DNA of 64,000 nt from JAYYZW01 sp965217605 (lineage in GTDB: Bacteria; Pseudomonadota; Gammaproteobacteria; Ga0077536). Made by a program: the position numbers and the translations under genes. This document shows, one piece after another, positions 26,693-34,957 of the stretch; position 1 is the first letter of the stretch, and every line of letters begins with the position of its first letter. The DNA lies in the NCBI GenBank assembly GCA_965217605.1, contig CBDCJB010000001.1:434001-498000 (forward strand), given 5' to 3'. The notes beneath the pieces were generated by a model. The model had not been told where the DNA came from, searched no databases, and saw only the letters and a list, made by a program, of their open reading frames with translations.

Positions 26693-27838
26693 ATGAACGA
26701 CTACCGCTCGCCGTGGATGACCTCGGATCACGAGATCTTCCGCGACGCGGTGCGTAAATTCCTGGAGGCGGAGTTCGTGCCCGAGCGCGAGCGCTGGATC
26801 GAGCAGGGCTATCCCGAACCCGAGTACTGGCGTAAGGCGGGTGAAATCGGCATGTTGTGCCCCGACATCCCGACGGAATATAGCGGTGGTGGCGGTGACT
26901 TCGGCTTTGATGCGATCACCTACGAAGAACTGCAACGCAGTTGCATATCGAGTTTCGGCAATGGGATCCAGAGCATCACGGCCCATTACGTCGTGCGCTA
27001 CGGCACCGAAGCACAGAAGCATCAATGGCTACCGCGCATGGCCACCGGCGAGTTCATCACGGCCATCGCGATGACGGAACCCGGCACGGGTTCAGATCTG
27101 CAGGCCGTTAAAACCCGCGCCATTAAAGATGGCGATGATTACATTTTGAGTGGTTCGAAGACCTTTATTACCAACGGCTACAACGCCAATTTGATCTGCG
27201 TGGTCTGCAAAACCGATCCCGAAGAGCGCGCCAAAGGGATCTCCCTGTTGATGATCGAGACCGACGAAGTCGAAGGCTTGCGGCGTAATAAACCACTCAA
27301 GAAGATCGGCATGCGCGGGCAGGATACCTGCGAGCTCTTTTTCGACGAATGTCGCGTACCGGCGGGGAACATTCTCGGAAACGTCGAAGGCCAGGGCTTC
27401 GTTCAGTTGATGAATCAGCTCCCCCGTGAACGCCTGATCATCGCGGTGGGCGGGGTCGCAACGATGGAAAATGCAGTGCGCTTGACCATCGATTACGTCA
27501 AGGAACGCAAGGCCTTCGGCCAAACCATCATGGATTTCCAGAACACCAAGTTCAAACTCGCAGAGCTTCAAACCGAAGCCAAGATCGCGCGGGTGTTTCT
27601 CGATCACTGCATTGAAAAACTGAACGACAATGAGCTCGATAACGAAACCGCGTCGATGGCGAAATGGTGGTGTACCGAGAAACAGTTCGAAGCCGTGCAC
27701 GAATGCCTGCAACTACACGGCGGCTACGGCTACATGATGGAATACCCGATCGCGCATTATTTCGCCGACAGCCGCGTCAGCATGATCTATGGCGGCTCGA
27801 ACGAAATCATGAAGGAGTTGATTTCGCGCTCGTTGTAA
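26693..27838 (+). CDS. Acyl-CoA dehydrogenase (long-chain/isovaleryl-like)
   Basis: A 381-residue FAD enzyme. ATG 26693 was chosen over the upstream in-frame start because it follows the thiolase stop by 16 bases and gives a standard N-terminal helix. Seen: AIAMTEPGTGSDLQAVKTRA, GSKTFITNGYNA, HGGYGYMMEYPIAHYFADSR and IYGGSNEIMKELI. The Glu of the common IYEGT motif is Gly here, as in long-chain and isovaleryl-type dehydrogenases, whose catalytic Glu sits elsewhere. It oxidises an acyl-CoA in the same pathway as the flanking thiolase and ligase. Confidence 0.94.
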   Translation: MNDYRSPWMTSDHEIFRDAVRKFLEAEFVPERERWIEQGYPEPEYWRKAGEIGMLCPDIPTEYSGGGGDFGFDAITYEELQRSCISSFGNGIQSITAHYVVRYGTEAQKHQWLPRMATGEFITAIAMTEPGTGSDLQAVKTRAIKDGDDYILSGSKTFITNGYNANLICVVCKTDPEERAKGISLLMIETDEVEGLRRNKPLKKIGMRGQDTCELFFDECRVPAGNILGNVEGQGFVQLMNQLPRERLIIAVGGVATMENAVRLTIDYVKERKAFGQTIMDFQNTKFKLAELQTEAKIARVFLDHCIEKLNDNELDNETASMAKWWCTEKQFEAVHECLQLHGGYGYMMEYPIAHYFADSRVSMIYGGSNEIMKELISRSL

Positions 27839-27860
27839 GAGTGGCTGCGGCAAGCGGGCG

Positions 27861-29378
27861 ATGAGCGTAAACGCGAATATCTTTGCCCGCTTCGAAGCTG
27901 GATTCGATTCCGGTGCGGAATTCCTCGATGTGCCGGGCGGCCGCTCCTACACCTATGGTGATTTGGATGCCAAATCCGCGCGCGTGGCGAATGCGCTGCG
28001 TGATCTGGGCGTCGGCGCGGGCGATTGCGTTTCCGCCATCGCGGATAAGTCGACGAGCTTGCTGTGGCTCTACCTCGGCTGCCTGCGCGCCGGCTGTATT
28101 TACCATCCACTCAATCCGTCGTACACGGAACATGAGATCGCGTTCTTTTTGCGCGACGCGGGCACGCGCCTGGTCATTTGCGATCGAGCGCTCGAGGCAC
28201 GCGTGCGCGCGGCGGCCGCGGACTGTACCGCGCTCGAGCACATCCTGACATTGGACGGAGAAGGAAGTTTCGGTGAACATTGGGCGCCCGCGTCGCAGGC
28301 GTTTACGTCGCATGCGGCGGGTCATGCGGACACCGCCGCTTTGGTCTATTCATCCGGGACGACGGGAACACCGAAGGGCATACCGCTGACGCACGGGAAT
28401 CTGTACGCGAACGCTGAGACCTTGATGCGCATGTGGGCTTTTACGCGCTCCGATGTGCTCTTGCACGTACTGCCCATCTATCACGTCCATGGCTTGTTCG
28501 TCATCCTGGGACCCGCGCTCCTAGCCGGTATGCAGGTGCGATTCCTGTCCAGCTTCGACGTCGATGCCGTGATCGATGCCCTGCCGGGTGCAAGCGTGAT
28601 GGCCGGGGTGCCAACCTACTACACGCGCCTGTTGCGCCATGATCGATTCGCGCGGGAGGCTTGTGCGACAGTGCGGGTCTTCATTTCCGGATCGGCGCCT
28701 TTGAGCGAGGCGACCTTCCGGCAATTTCAGGAGCGCACCGGCCACGCGATCTTGGAGCGCTATGGCATGTCCGAAACCGGCATCCTCAGTTCGAACCCGC
28801 TGTCGGGTCCGCGCAAGCCCGGCTCCGTCGGCCCGGCCCTGGACGGCGTGGCGCTTCGCGTGGTCGATGACGCGGGCGCGATCGTAGCGGCCGGGGATGT
28901 CGGGCAGATCGAAGTGCTTGGGGACAATGTCTTCAACGGCTACCGGCATTTGCCGGACGCCAACCGCGAAGCCTTCCGCCCCGATCGCTACTTTCGAACG
29001 GGCGACCAAGGCTATCTCGACGGCGACGGATACCTGTTCATCGTCGGCCGCAGTAAGGACATCATCATTACCGGCGGTTTGAATGTCTATCCCAAGGAAG
29101 TCGAACGTGAAATCGACGCCTTGCCGGACGTCGTGGAAGCGGTGGTGTTCGGCGTACCGCATGCGGACTTTGGTGAAGCGACGATCGCGGCGATCGTCCT
29201 CGGCAACGGTGCCACTTGCGATGAAACGGCGATGCAGACGGCACTTAAAGAGCGCCTCGCCGGCTACAAGATCCCCAAACGCATCGTGACGCTGACCGAG
29301 CTGCCGCGCAACGCGATGGGTAAGGTGCAGAAGAACCGCTTGCGGGATCAATTCAGCGAACTCTTTTCGGGCGCCTGA
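27861..29378 (+). CDS. AMP-forming acyl-CoA ligase (malonyl-CoA synthetase-like)
   Basis: A 505-residue adenylate-forming ligase. Seen: P-loop-like VYSSGTTGTPKGIPLTHGN, MSETGILSSNPL (A5), YFRTGDQGYLDGDGYLFIVG in two motifs (A7/A8), KDIIITGGLNVYPKEVE, and the C-terminal catalytic Lys in PRNAMGKVQK. The segment VLPIYHVHGLFV resembles MatB malonyl/methylmalonyl-CoA synthetases. It activates a carboxylic acid to its CoA thioester. Starts 22 bases after the dehydrogenase gene. Malonate as substrate is only a possibility. Confidence 0.92.
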   Translation: MSVNANIFARFEAGFDSGAEFLDVPGGRSYTYGDLDAKSARVANALRDLGVGAGDCVSAIADKSTSLLWLYLGCLRAGCIYHPLNPSYTEHEIAFFLRDAGTRLVICDRALEARVRAAAADCTALEHILTLDGEGSFGEHWAPASQAFTSHAAGHADTAALVYSSGTTGTPKGIPLTHGNLYANAETLMRMWAFTRSDVLLHVLPIYHVHGLFVILGPALLAGMQVRFLSSFDVDAVIDALPGASVMAGVPTYYTRLLRHDRFAREACATVRVFISGSAPLSEATFRQFQERTGHAILERYGMSETGILSSNPLSGPRKPGSVGPALDGVALRVVDDAGAIVAAGDVGQIEVLGDNVFNGYRHLPDANREAFRPDRYFRTGDQGYLDGDGYLFIVGRSKDIIITGGLNVYPKEVEREIDALPDVVEAVVFGVPHADFGEATIAAIVLGNGATCDETAMQTALKERLAGYKIPKRIVTLTELPRNAMGKVQKNRLRDQFSELFSGA

Positions 29379-29408
29379 CCACCCGTCATCGCGCGCGGTC
29401 CGACATTG

Positions 29409-30992
29409 ATGCAAGACTATCGCGCCGGCCGCCTAATTGCGCTGTCGATCGGGATCTTCGCGGCGCTCGTATTCGCTTTCGTTTCCGTCAAGCACAATTT
29501 GCATAGCGTTAATTCCGACGCCGCGGTGTACGTTCTGCTTGCCGATTTCTATTCGCCGTATCGCGCCCACAGCATCAGCTTCGTCGACCACCTCTTCGAA
29601 CACTATCCCTTTCCCCCGTTGTACCCGTGGGTCTTGGGCATGCTCGGCGGCGGTACCGCGATACCATCCGTAAATTACGCGATCGGTTCGTGCTTGTTGG
29701 CGGCAAGCTCAATGCTGATCTTCATGTGGATCCGTGCGCAAGGCGGGGATGTTTTCCAGGCCAGTGCCGTGCCTATCCTGGTCGCGCTCACGCCTTCGGC
29801 GATGTTCGTGGCGATGGGCGTCTACAGCGAGCCGCTGTATCTCCTTTTGTCATTCGCAGGGTTCAATACGCTGACCCATGCGCAACCTGGGATCCGCTGG
29901 TACGGATCTGCCGCGTTGTTTGGATTGTCGGCGCTGGCGCGCAGCGTCGGTGTGTTCGCGATCGCCTGCTTCATCGCTTATTGGTTGATAAAAACGCGCG
30001 GCCGGCGCTATCGCGGCGCTCCGTTCATCGCGGTCGCTTTACCGGCATGCTGGAGCGTTTTGAAATGGGTGCGCGATTGGCACGTCAGTTACATCGACTC
30101 GATCATGGGAGACGGCCCGCTCGCAGCGCTCGGGAACATTGCCGAGCAGACGCCGGTGAATCTCGAGGCGATCTGGTTTCACTTCGTGCGCACGTTCGAT
30201 CTGCTGGGCAGCCCTTATGTGGCGACCACGCTGGTTATTTTGATGGTTCCCGCGACCTTCGCTTTCCTGCGTCGCTTGCGCGCGGGCGAAATGGACGCGC
30301 TCTACGTCGGCGTCTATGTGCTGGTCCTGGCGTCATGGCCTTATCCGAATCACATGCAGCGGTTCCTGTTGATGATCCTGCCCTTTTTCATCATCTACAC
30401 GCTGTGGGGAACGGTGGAACTGCAACGATTATCCGCCTCGAAGCTGGTCCGGCAATTGTCCCGTTGGGGCGCGGTCGTGCTCTTCGCCTGCATCACCGTG
30501 CCGAGCACGCTGTTCATCACCGTGCAGATCCACCAATACGCCGATTCGCCGCACGCGCACAAAACCAAAAGCCCCGAATGGTACGGACACGACAGCCAGG
30601 CGGAATCGCTGGCGGCGATCGATTATCGGGACCGAATGTTGGCCGCAATCACGACGATCAAGCCGCAGGTACCTGAAGATGCGTGCGTGACGTCGACGAT
30701 ATCGGAGGTCGTACAGCTTCATGCGCGCCGTAAGAGTCTACGCCCGCCACTGGCGGACGCCGATCTCGATGCGCTCGTGCAACACGTGTCCACGTGTCCA
30801 TACGTACTCATGGTGAAAACGTTCGCATTTCCCCCGAGTTATACGTTTTATTACCCACTGAACGAGCTCAAGGCGCACTTACGCCTCATCCACTCGATCA
30901 CCATGGACCCAGAACATATGGATGGTGAGGCGCTGTTACTGCTCGCGCGCTACGTTGGAGACGAACAGGGCGGTTTAGAGAACGCACGTTAG
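29409..30992 (+). CDS. GT-C-like multi-pass membrane protein
   Basis: A protein of about 527 residues (ATG 29409; a TTG one codon earlier is possible) with roughly ten hydrophobic segments spread over the first 370 residues and a soluble C-terminal part. The first large periplasmic loop has NSDAAVYVLLADFY, an acidic motif after the first membrane segment, and HYPFPPLYPWVLG, features of GT-C (ArnT/PMT-like) lipid-linked sugar transferases. Its substrate is unknown. It follows the catabolic operon by 30 bases but fits envelope glycan metabolism better. The last four bases overlap the convergent antitoxin gene. Confidence 0.72.
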   Translation: MQDYRAGRLIALSIGIFAALVFAFVSVKHNLHSVNSDAAVYVLLADFYSPYRAHSISFVDHLFEHYPFPPLYPWVLGMLGGGTAIPSVNYAIGSCLLAASSMLIFMWIRAQGGDVFQASAVPILVALTPSAMFVAMGVYSEPLYLLLSFAGFNTLTHAQPGIRWYGSAALFGLSALARSVGVFAIACFIAYWLIKTRGRRYRGAPFIAVALPACWSVLKWVRDWHVSYIDSIMGDGPLAALGNIAEQTPVNLEAIWFHFVRTFDLLGSPYVATTLVILMVPATFAFLRRLRAGEMDALYVGVYVLVLASWPYPNHMQRFLLMILPFFIIYTLWGTVELQRLSASKLVRQLSRWGAVVLFACITVPSTLFITVQIHQYADSPHAHKTKSPEWYGHDSQAESLAAIDYRDRMLAAITTIKPQVPEDACVTSTISEVVQLHARRKSLRPPLADADLDALVQHVSTCPYVLMVKTFAFPPSYTFYYPLNELKAHLRLIHSITMDPEHMDGEALLLLARYVGDEQGGLENAR

Positions 30993-31321
30993 GCGGCAGG
31001 ATGTACCAGCGTTATAGCCTTGGCAGCTTCTTTTCGCGATGCGCCCAGTGCCAACAATGACTTCACGAGCAGGTCGATCGATACGGAAGGGTCGGCTGCT
31101 TCCATCTTCGCAACCCTGGATTGAGAAGAATCGATGAGTTCGGCTAATTGTACCTGGCTGAGCTTTTTTTTACGGCGTTTCGCTCTCAGCGATTCACTCA
31201 GCGCCAACTTCATCTCTATGTAAGATTCTTCCTCAGCCGTCAGATCAAGAAATTCTTTCGCAGAGCCAATTCGCCAGCCCGCGTTGCCCAGCTTCTTTCG
31301 CTTACTTTGTTTCATTGTCAT
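30989..31321 (-). CDS. XRE-family antitoxin (HigA-type)
   Basis: A 110-residue helix-turn-helix protein. The DNA-binding domain is seen at residues 54-95 (KLSQVQLAELIDSSQSRVAK), preceded by a region typical of HigA-type antitoxins that follow Gp49-type toxins (GWRIGSAKEFLDL). It neutralises the toxin and represses the operon. Its start overlaps the 3' end of the toxin gene by 20 bases (less if Met3 is used). The IS10-like element now separates it from the operon promoter at 33003-33025, so expression may depend on element-borne transcription or be lost. Confidence 0.88.
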   Translation of the reverse strand: MTMKQSKRKKLGNAGWRIGSAKEFLDLTAEEESYIEMKLALSESLRAKRRKKKLSQVQLAELIDSSQSRVAKMEAADPSVSIDLLVKSLLALGASRKEAAKAITLVHPAA

Positions 31322-31509
31322 ATCGTTTTAATCTAACTTCGCATACATCAAGGATTTTTTTTGGCGTTTTAGTCGTCTTCTTCTCAAATACCTCGAGGAT
31401 CACAATGGCATCCGAATCCGTCCTGTAAATGATCCTCCATACAAAATTTTCGTCCGTAATCCGTAATTCATGGCAACGCGAACCGATGTTGGGCATGGGC
31501 CGCGAATGG

Positions 31510-31518
31510 GGCATTTCT
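31510..31518. repeat. Target-site duplication, left copy (9 bp)
   Basis: GGCATTTCT, immediately left of the IS10-like element and identical to 32859-32867. Nine bp is the length produced by IS10-type transposases. Confidence 0.95.
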
Positions 31519-32858
31519 CTGAGGAATCCCCATAAAACTCCAACGAAATACAAAGCGATAGATTAATTTGTGGGTTCGTTGAACCTGCATGGCTCGAGTT
31601 GATCCTAGTTGTTGCAAGACAATCTGGGAACGACGAGGTGAGCCATGCAGGTATTGAAATTGTTACATGAGATGAGCAGCGACGCGCTTTATGTTGTGCA
31701 TTTGCGTCGTCGATTATCGGTTTGGGCGGCGGTGGGCGGAGTACTTCGTGGTCGCCGCTTATGGCTGACGCATATCGGTCGGAGCCTGGACAGTGGCACG
31801 AGCGAGAAACACGCGATTAAGCGCGTCGATCGCTTGCTGGGTAATCGTCAGCTCGCTGGCGAGCGTTTGCAGTGGTACCAATGGGTCACTCGGCTGTTGG
31901 TATCGGACTGCGCGCATCCGGTGGTGTGGGTGGATTGGTCTAATCTAGATCAACGTCAAGAGCTGTACGTATTGCGGGCGGCCTTAGCGGTGGGTGGTCG
32001 AGCCATCCCCTTGTATGAAGAAGTCGAACACCATTACGCGAGTGTCAAAGCGGAGAAACGCTTTCTGAAGCGACTGAAGGCCATTCTGCCTACGGGCTGT
32101 GTTCCCATCTTGGTCAGTGATGCAGGATTTCGAACACCCTGGTTAAGTCTTGTCGCCTCAATGGGGTGGTATTACGTGGGTCGGATCCGTCATCGTCACC
32201 TCGTGCGAGGTGTAGATGAGACGACATGGCATTCGAACAAAGTGCTCTACAACCAAGCCAACGCTCATCCGAAGTCGGTGGGTCGTTTTTTGATCACCAA
32301 AAGTAATCCGCTGGATACCCATTTGTTCGTATACAAAGGCAAGAAACGCGGGCGTGTCTGCTATACGGCTTACGGCAAACCGGCGCGGGCTCGCAATACT
32401 GAGAAACCGTCGGCAGCGGCGCGTGAGCCGTGGTTATTGGCAAGCAATCTACCGGAAAACCTTCGTAGTGCGCATCGAGTGGTTGCCGTGTATCGTCGCC
32501 GCATGCAGATTGAAGAGAGCTTCCGCGACACGAAGTCGCCCCGTTACGGCTTTGCACTTAGAGAAAACATGGGACGTGATCCCGACACAGTGGCGAACTT
32601 ACTCTTGCTGTGTGCATTGGCCACACTGGCCCAATGGTTGGTCGGCCTGGTCGGTTACCAAACCGGCTTAGTGAAAGGCTTACAGGCCAATACCGAAAGA
32701 CGTAAGCCCGTCCTATCAGTGGTATTCGTTGGTGCTCGCCTCATTGCCAAACAACTTCAAATCCAGCGCTCAACTTTATTACAGAGTCTTCGCGACCTAC
32801 GAGGACGGGCTGTTGTACAACTTGAGTATTGCTAGTCGAATTTGTGGGGATCCGTCAG
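31519..32858 (+). mobile_element. IS4-family, IS10-like insertion sequence (1340 bp)
   Basis: The left end reads CTGAGGAATCCCC and the right end, read inward on the other strand, CTGACGGATCCCC, close to IS10 termini. A single transposase gene fills the element. Both flanks carry the identical 9-bp GGCATTTCT. The intact duplication and intact transposase point to a recent insertion. Confidence 0.95.
31645..32835 (+). CDS. IS4-family (IS10-like) DDE transposase
   Basis: A 396-residue, apparently intact transposase. The three catalytic regions are seen: VVWVDWSNLDQRQEL (first Asp), ILVSDAGFRTPW (second Asp) and the YREK-type signature YRRRMQIEESFRDTKSPRYG (Glu). The N-terminal KHAIKRVDRLLGNRQL closely resembles Tn10/IS10 transposase. 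It cuts and pastes the element. The start ATG is preceded by GAGGTGAGCC. Confidence 0.95.
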   Translation: MQVLKLLHEMSSDALYVVHLRRRLSVWAAVGGVLRGRRLWLTHIGRSLDSGTSEKHAIKRVDRLLGNRQLAGERLQWYQWVTRLLVSDCAHPVVWVDWSNLDQRQELYVLRAALAVGGRAIPLYEEVEHHYASVKAEKRFLKRLKAILPTGCVPILVSDAGFRTPWLSLVASMGWYYVGRIRHRHLVRGVDETTWHSNKVLYNQANAHPKSVGRFLITKSNPLDTHLFVYKGKKRGRVCYTAYGKPARARNTEKPSAAAREPWLLASNLPENLRSAHRVVAVYRRRMQIEESFRDTKSPRYGFALRENMGRDPDTVANLLLLCALATLAQWLVGLVGYQTGLVKGLQANTERRKPVLSVVFVGARLIAKQLQIQRSTLLQSLRDLRGRAVVQLEYC

Positions 32859-32867
32859 GGCATTTCT
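32859..32867. repeat. Target-site duplication, right copy (9 bp)
   Basis: GGCATTTCT, immediately right of the IS10-like element and identical to 31510-31518. It also encodes part of the toxin at the junction. Confidence 0.95.
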
Positions 32868-32995
32868 ATTTTTTCGCCTCTTTGCAACCGCCGAAGGAGA
32901 AATCCGGCTTTTATCCTTGCGGGTCCGGAAAACGGTGGCGACTTGACCTCACCATGCAACCAAACCAACGGTTTGTCGCTCTGGCTCATGGGCGC

Positions 32996-33025
32996 GAATA
33001 TATGTCATATATGACATATATTCAA
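32996..33025 (-). promoter_or_regulatory. Toxin-antitoxin promoter overlapped by a 28-bp perfect palindrome
   Basis: 32996-33023 is a perfect palindrome with half-site GAATATATGTCATA. On the minus strand it embeds TTGAAT (33025-33020) and TATATT (33002-32997) separated by exactly 17 bases, a near-consensus sigma70 promoter. The toxin ATG (32989) begins only seven bases after the -10 box and no ribosome site fits between, so the transcript may be leaderless. The palindrome fills the spacer, as expected for an autorepressing HigA operator. The promoter assignment is inference from sequence. Confidence 0.82.
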
Positions 33026-33067
33026 GTAGGCCCTATCTGGGGACGTTTGTGATAATCAACAAAACCG

Positions 33068-33538
33068 TCAGGCTGCGGTCTGGAGCTTCTCGAACGTCTC
33101 CGAGAAGTCATGAATGGAGATTTCGCGCACGACGTTGAGATCGTCGTCCAGAATGTCGTAGACGTGGTCGGTGTCGGCGCGCATGCTGAAAAATACCGTT
33201 GCGCCGTCCTCACCGCCGCCCTCGATGTGCACGTCGCCCCCGTCGCTGATGGCGAAGGTGCCCGCGGGGCGGATCTTGTCGATAGTATTGCCGTCGCTGT
33301 CGCGCTCGTAGATGCGGTGCTCGCCTTCCAGCACCAGCGAGGTGGCCGGTGCGACGTGGCGGTGGTAGAAGCAGTTCCTGTTCGGCTCGAACTTGAACAT
33401 CATGTCGATGGTCCGCTTCTCGACATTGACGTCTAGGATGGTATAGACGAATCCGGTGAATTTACCGAAGGGATGCCATTCGATATCGCGCCCATCGAGT
33501 TGATATTTTGAGGCCAGGCCCTCTAGAGCAACGGTCAT
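33068..33538 (-). CDS. Cupin-domain protein
   Basis: A 156-residue single-domain protein. The cupin pattern is seen: RNCFYHRHVAPATSLVLEGEHRIYE (shown in part; two His and a Glu as metal ligands) and later the second motif IRPAGTFAISDGGDVHIEGG with another His. Small cupins of this kind bind a metal and may be dioxygenases, isomerases or sensors; the substrate is unknown. It is divergent from the MaoC gene (82-bp gap), so may share regulation with the MaoC-CitE-dehalogenase operon. Confidence 0.85.
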   Translation of the reverse strand: MTVALEGLASKYQLDGRDIEWHPFGKFTGFVYTILDVNVEKRTIDMMFKFEPNRNCFYHRHVAPATSLVLEGEHRIYERDSDGNTIDKIRPAGTFAISDGGDVHIEGGGEDGATVFFSMRADTDHVYDILDDDLNVVREISIHDFSETFEKLQTAA

Positions 33539-33620
33539 GGTCTAGTTCCTTGTCCGATCGAAAAACTGAATTTCACTATAATGTCGGTCCCGTCGGCGGG
33601 CAAGTTCAAGGGGGAGATCC

Positions 33621-34076
33621 ATGCCAGGGCTTTATTTCGAGGAATTCAAGATCGGACAGAAATTCGATCACGCCATACGCAGGACGGTCACGGAAACCGA
33701 TAACCTGCTGTTTACGTCGATGACGCACAATCCGGCCTATCTGCACCTGGACGAGGAATACTGCCGCAACCACACCGAATTCGGTCAACGCATCGTCAAC
33801 AGCAGCTTTACGCTCGCGTTGATGGTCGGAGTAACCGTATACGACACGACGCTCGGCACCACGGTCGCCAATCTCGGCTGGGACGAGGTGCGCTTTCCGC
33901 GTCCGGTGTTTCACGGCGATACGCTGCGCTCCGAGTCCGAAGTCCTGGAGATGCGTGACAGCAAATCGCGCCCCGACAACGGCATCGTCATCTTTGCGCA
34001 TCGTGCCTATAACCAGAACGATGAGCTCGTGGCCCACTGCAAGCGTTCGGCGTTGATGCTGAGGAAGCCGACCTGA
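33621..34076 (+). CDS. MaoC-family dehydratase/hydratase
   Basis: A 151-residue hotdog-fold protein. Seen: YFEEFKIGQKFDHAIRRTVTETD at the N-terminus (shown as the family pattern), FTSMTHNPAYLHLDEEYC with the catalytic Asp/His pair of the hydratase 2 motif, and NSSFTLALMVG after it. Such enzymes hydrate enoyl-CoAs such as mesaconyl-CoA. GGGGGAG precedes the ATG. The stop overlaps the start of the CitE-like lyase (TGATG). MaoC plus CitE pairs act in mesaconyl/beta-methylmalyl-CoA conversions, so that chemistry is plausible here. Confidence 0.93.
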   Translation: MPGLYFEEFKIGQKFDHAIRRTVTETDNLLFTSMTHNPAYLHLDEEYCRNHTEFGQRIVNSSFTLALMVGVTVYDTTLGTTVANLGWDEVRFPRPVFHGDTLRSESEVLEMRDSKSRPDNGIVIFAHRAYNQNDELVAHCKRSALMLRKPT

Positions 34077-34957
34077 TGATGCGTTCGCTCCTGTTCGTGC
34101 CCGGCGACAGTGAGAAGAAGCTGTCGAAAGCGCTCGGCTTCGGCGCTGACGGCGTCGTACTCGATCTGGAGGATTCCGTGGTACCGCAGCGCAAGGATCT
34201 CGCGCGGCACATGACCCACGATTATCTGCTGGGCCTGGCGAAGACCGCCACTGAACTCTGGGTGCGGATCAATCCGCTCGACAGCGCCGACGTGCTCCAC
34301 GACCTCGCCGCTATCATTCCCGCTGCGCCCAACGGCATCATGCTGCCAAAGGCGGATTCGCCGCTGGACGTGGAGAAGGTGTCCAACTTCATCGACGTGC
34401 TGGAGGTCGAACACGGCCTCGCGATCGGACACGTCGGCATCATTCCCGTCGCGACGGAAACACCGACGGCCGTGTTCAACATCGGGGACTATCAATTCGG
34501 ATCGCCGCGGATTCGTGCGCTGACCTGGGGCGCTGAAGACCTGAGCGCCGCGATCGGCGCGGCCGATAACGTCGATGAAACCGGACGCTGGCTGCCGCCG
34601 CATCAGGTAACGCGCGCCTTGTGTCTGTTCGCGGCTTACGCCGGCGGTGTACAGGCGATGGATACCGTCATGGCCGATTTTCGCGATGCGGACGGCCTGA
34701 AGCGCGTATGCGACGAAGCACGCCGCGATGGTTTCACGGGTAAGATCGCGATCCACCCGGATCAAGTGCCGGTGATCAATGCGGCGTTCTCACCGTCAGA
34801 CGCAGAACTCGCTCACGCGTGCGCAATCATCGAAGCCTTTGCGGCCGCACCCGACGCGGGCACCTTGAGCCTGGACGGGAAAATGATCGATCGCCCGCAC
34901 CTCACCCAAGCCGAGCGCATCGTCGCGCTGGCCGAACAGCTGGAGCAACGAAAATGA
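34076..34957 (+). CDS. HpcH/HpaI aldolase / CitE-like CoA-ester lyase
   Basis: A 293-residue TIM-barrel lyase. Seen: RSLLFVPGDSEKKLSKAL at the N-terminus, GADGVVLDLEDSV, WVRINPLDS, IMLPKADSP, ETPTAVFNI (metal Glu) and LTWGAEDLSAAIG (metal Asp), the signature order of malyl-CoA/citramalyl-CoA lyases and CitE. It cleaves or forms a C-C bond in a 3-hydroxyacid-CoA. It overlaps the MaoC gene and also the dehalogenase gene (ATGA), so three proteins are translated as a tight operon. Confidence 0.92.
   Translation: MMRSLLFVPGDSEKKLSKALGFGADGVVLDLEDSVVPQRKDLARHMTHDYLLGLAKTATELWVRINPLDSADVLHDLAAIIPAAPNGIMLPKADSPLDVEKVSNFIDVLEVEHGLAIGHVGIIPVATETPTAVFNIGDYQFGSPRIRALTWGAEDLSAAIGAADNVDETGRWLPPHQVTRALCLFAAYAGGVQAMDTVMADFRDADGLKRVCDEARRDGFTGKIAIHPDQVPVINAAFSPSDAELAHACAIIEAFAAAPDAGTLSLDGKMIDRPHLTQAERIVALAEQLEQRK

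Larger units (their letters stand above)
31302..32989 (-). pseudogene. HigB/RelE-like (phage Gp49-type) toxin gene split by IS10-like element
   Basis: The 5' part lies at 32989-32859 and the 3' part at 31518-31302. Removing the IS (31519-32858) and one copy of its 9-bp target duplication restores one unbroken frame of 112 residues. It begins MSQSDKPLVWLHGEVKSPPF, passes through ARIKAGFLLRRLQRGE and crosses the junction at KIEMPHSRPM. It continues through SRCHELRI, VWRIIYRT and AIVILEVFEKKT, the standard Gp49/HigB ribonuclease fold. The 3' fragment alone has an open frame from a TTG (31553) inside the IS end but lacks the first half of the toxin. The toxin is therefore inactive. Confidence 0.93.

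Noticed and set aside
31302..31553. Independent 83-residue toxin gene
   Set aside because: Its first residues come from the IS10-like left end; only the part from the target duplication onward is toxin sequence.
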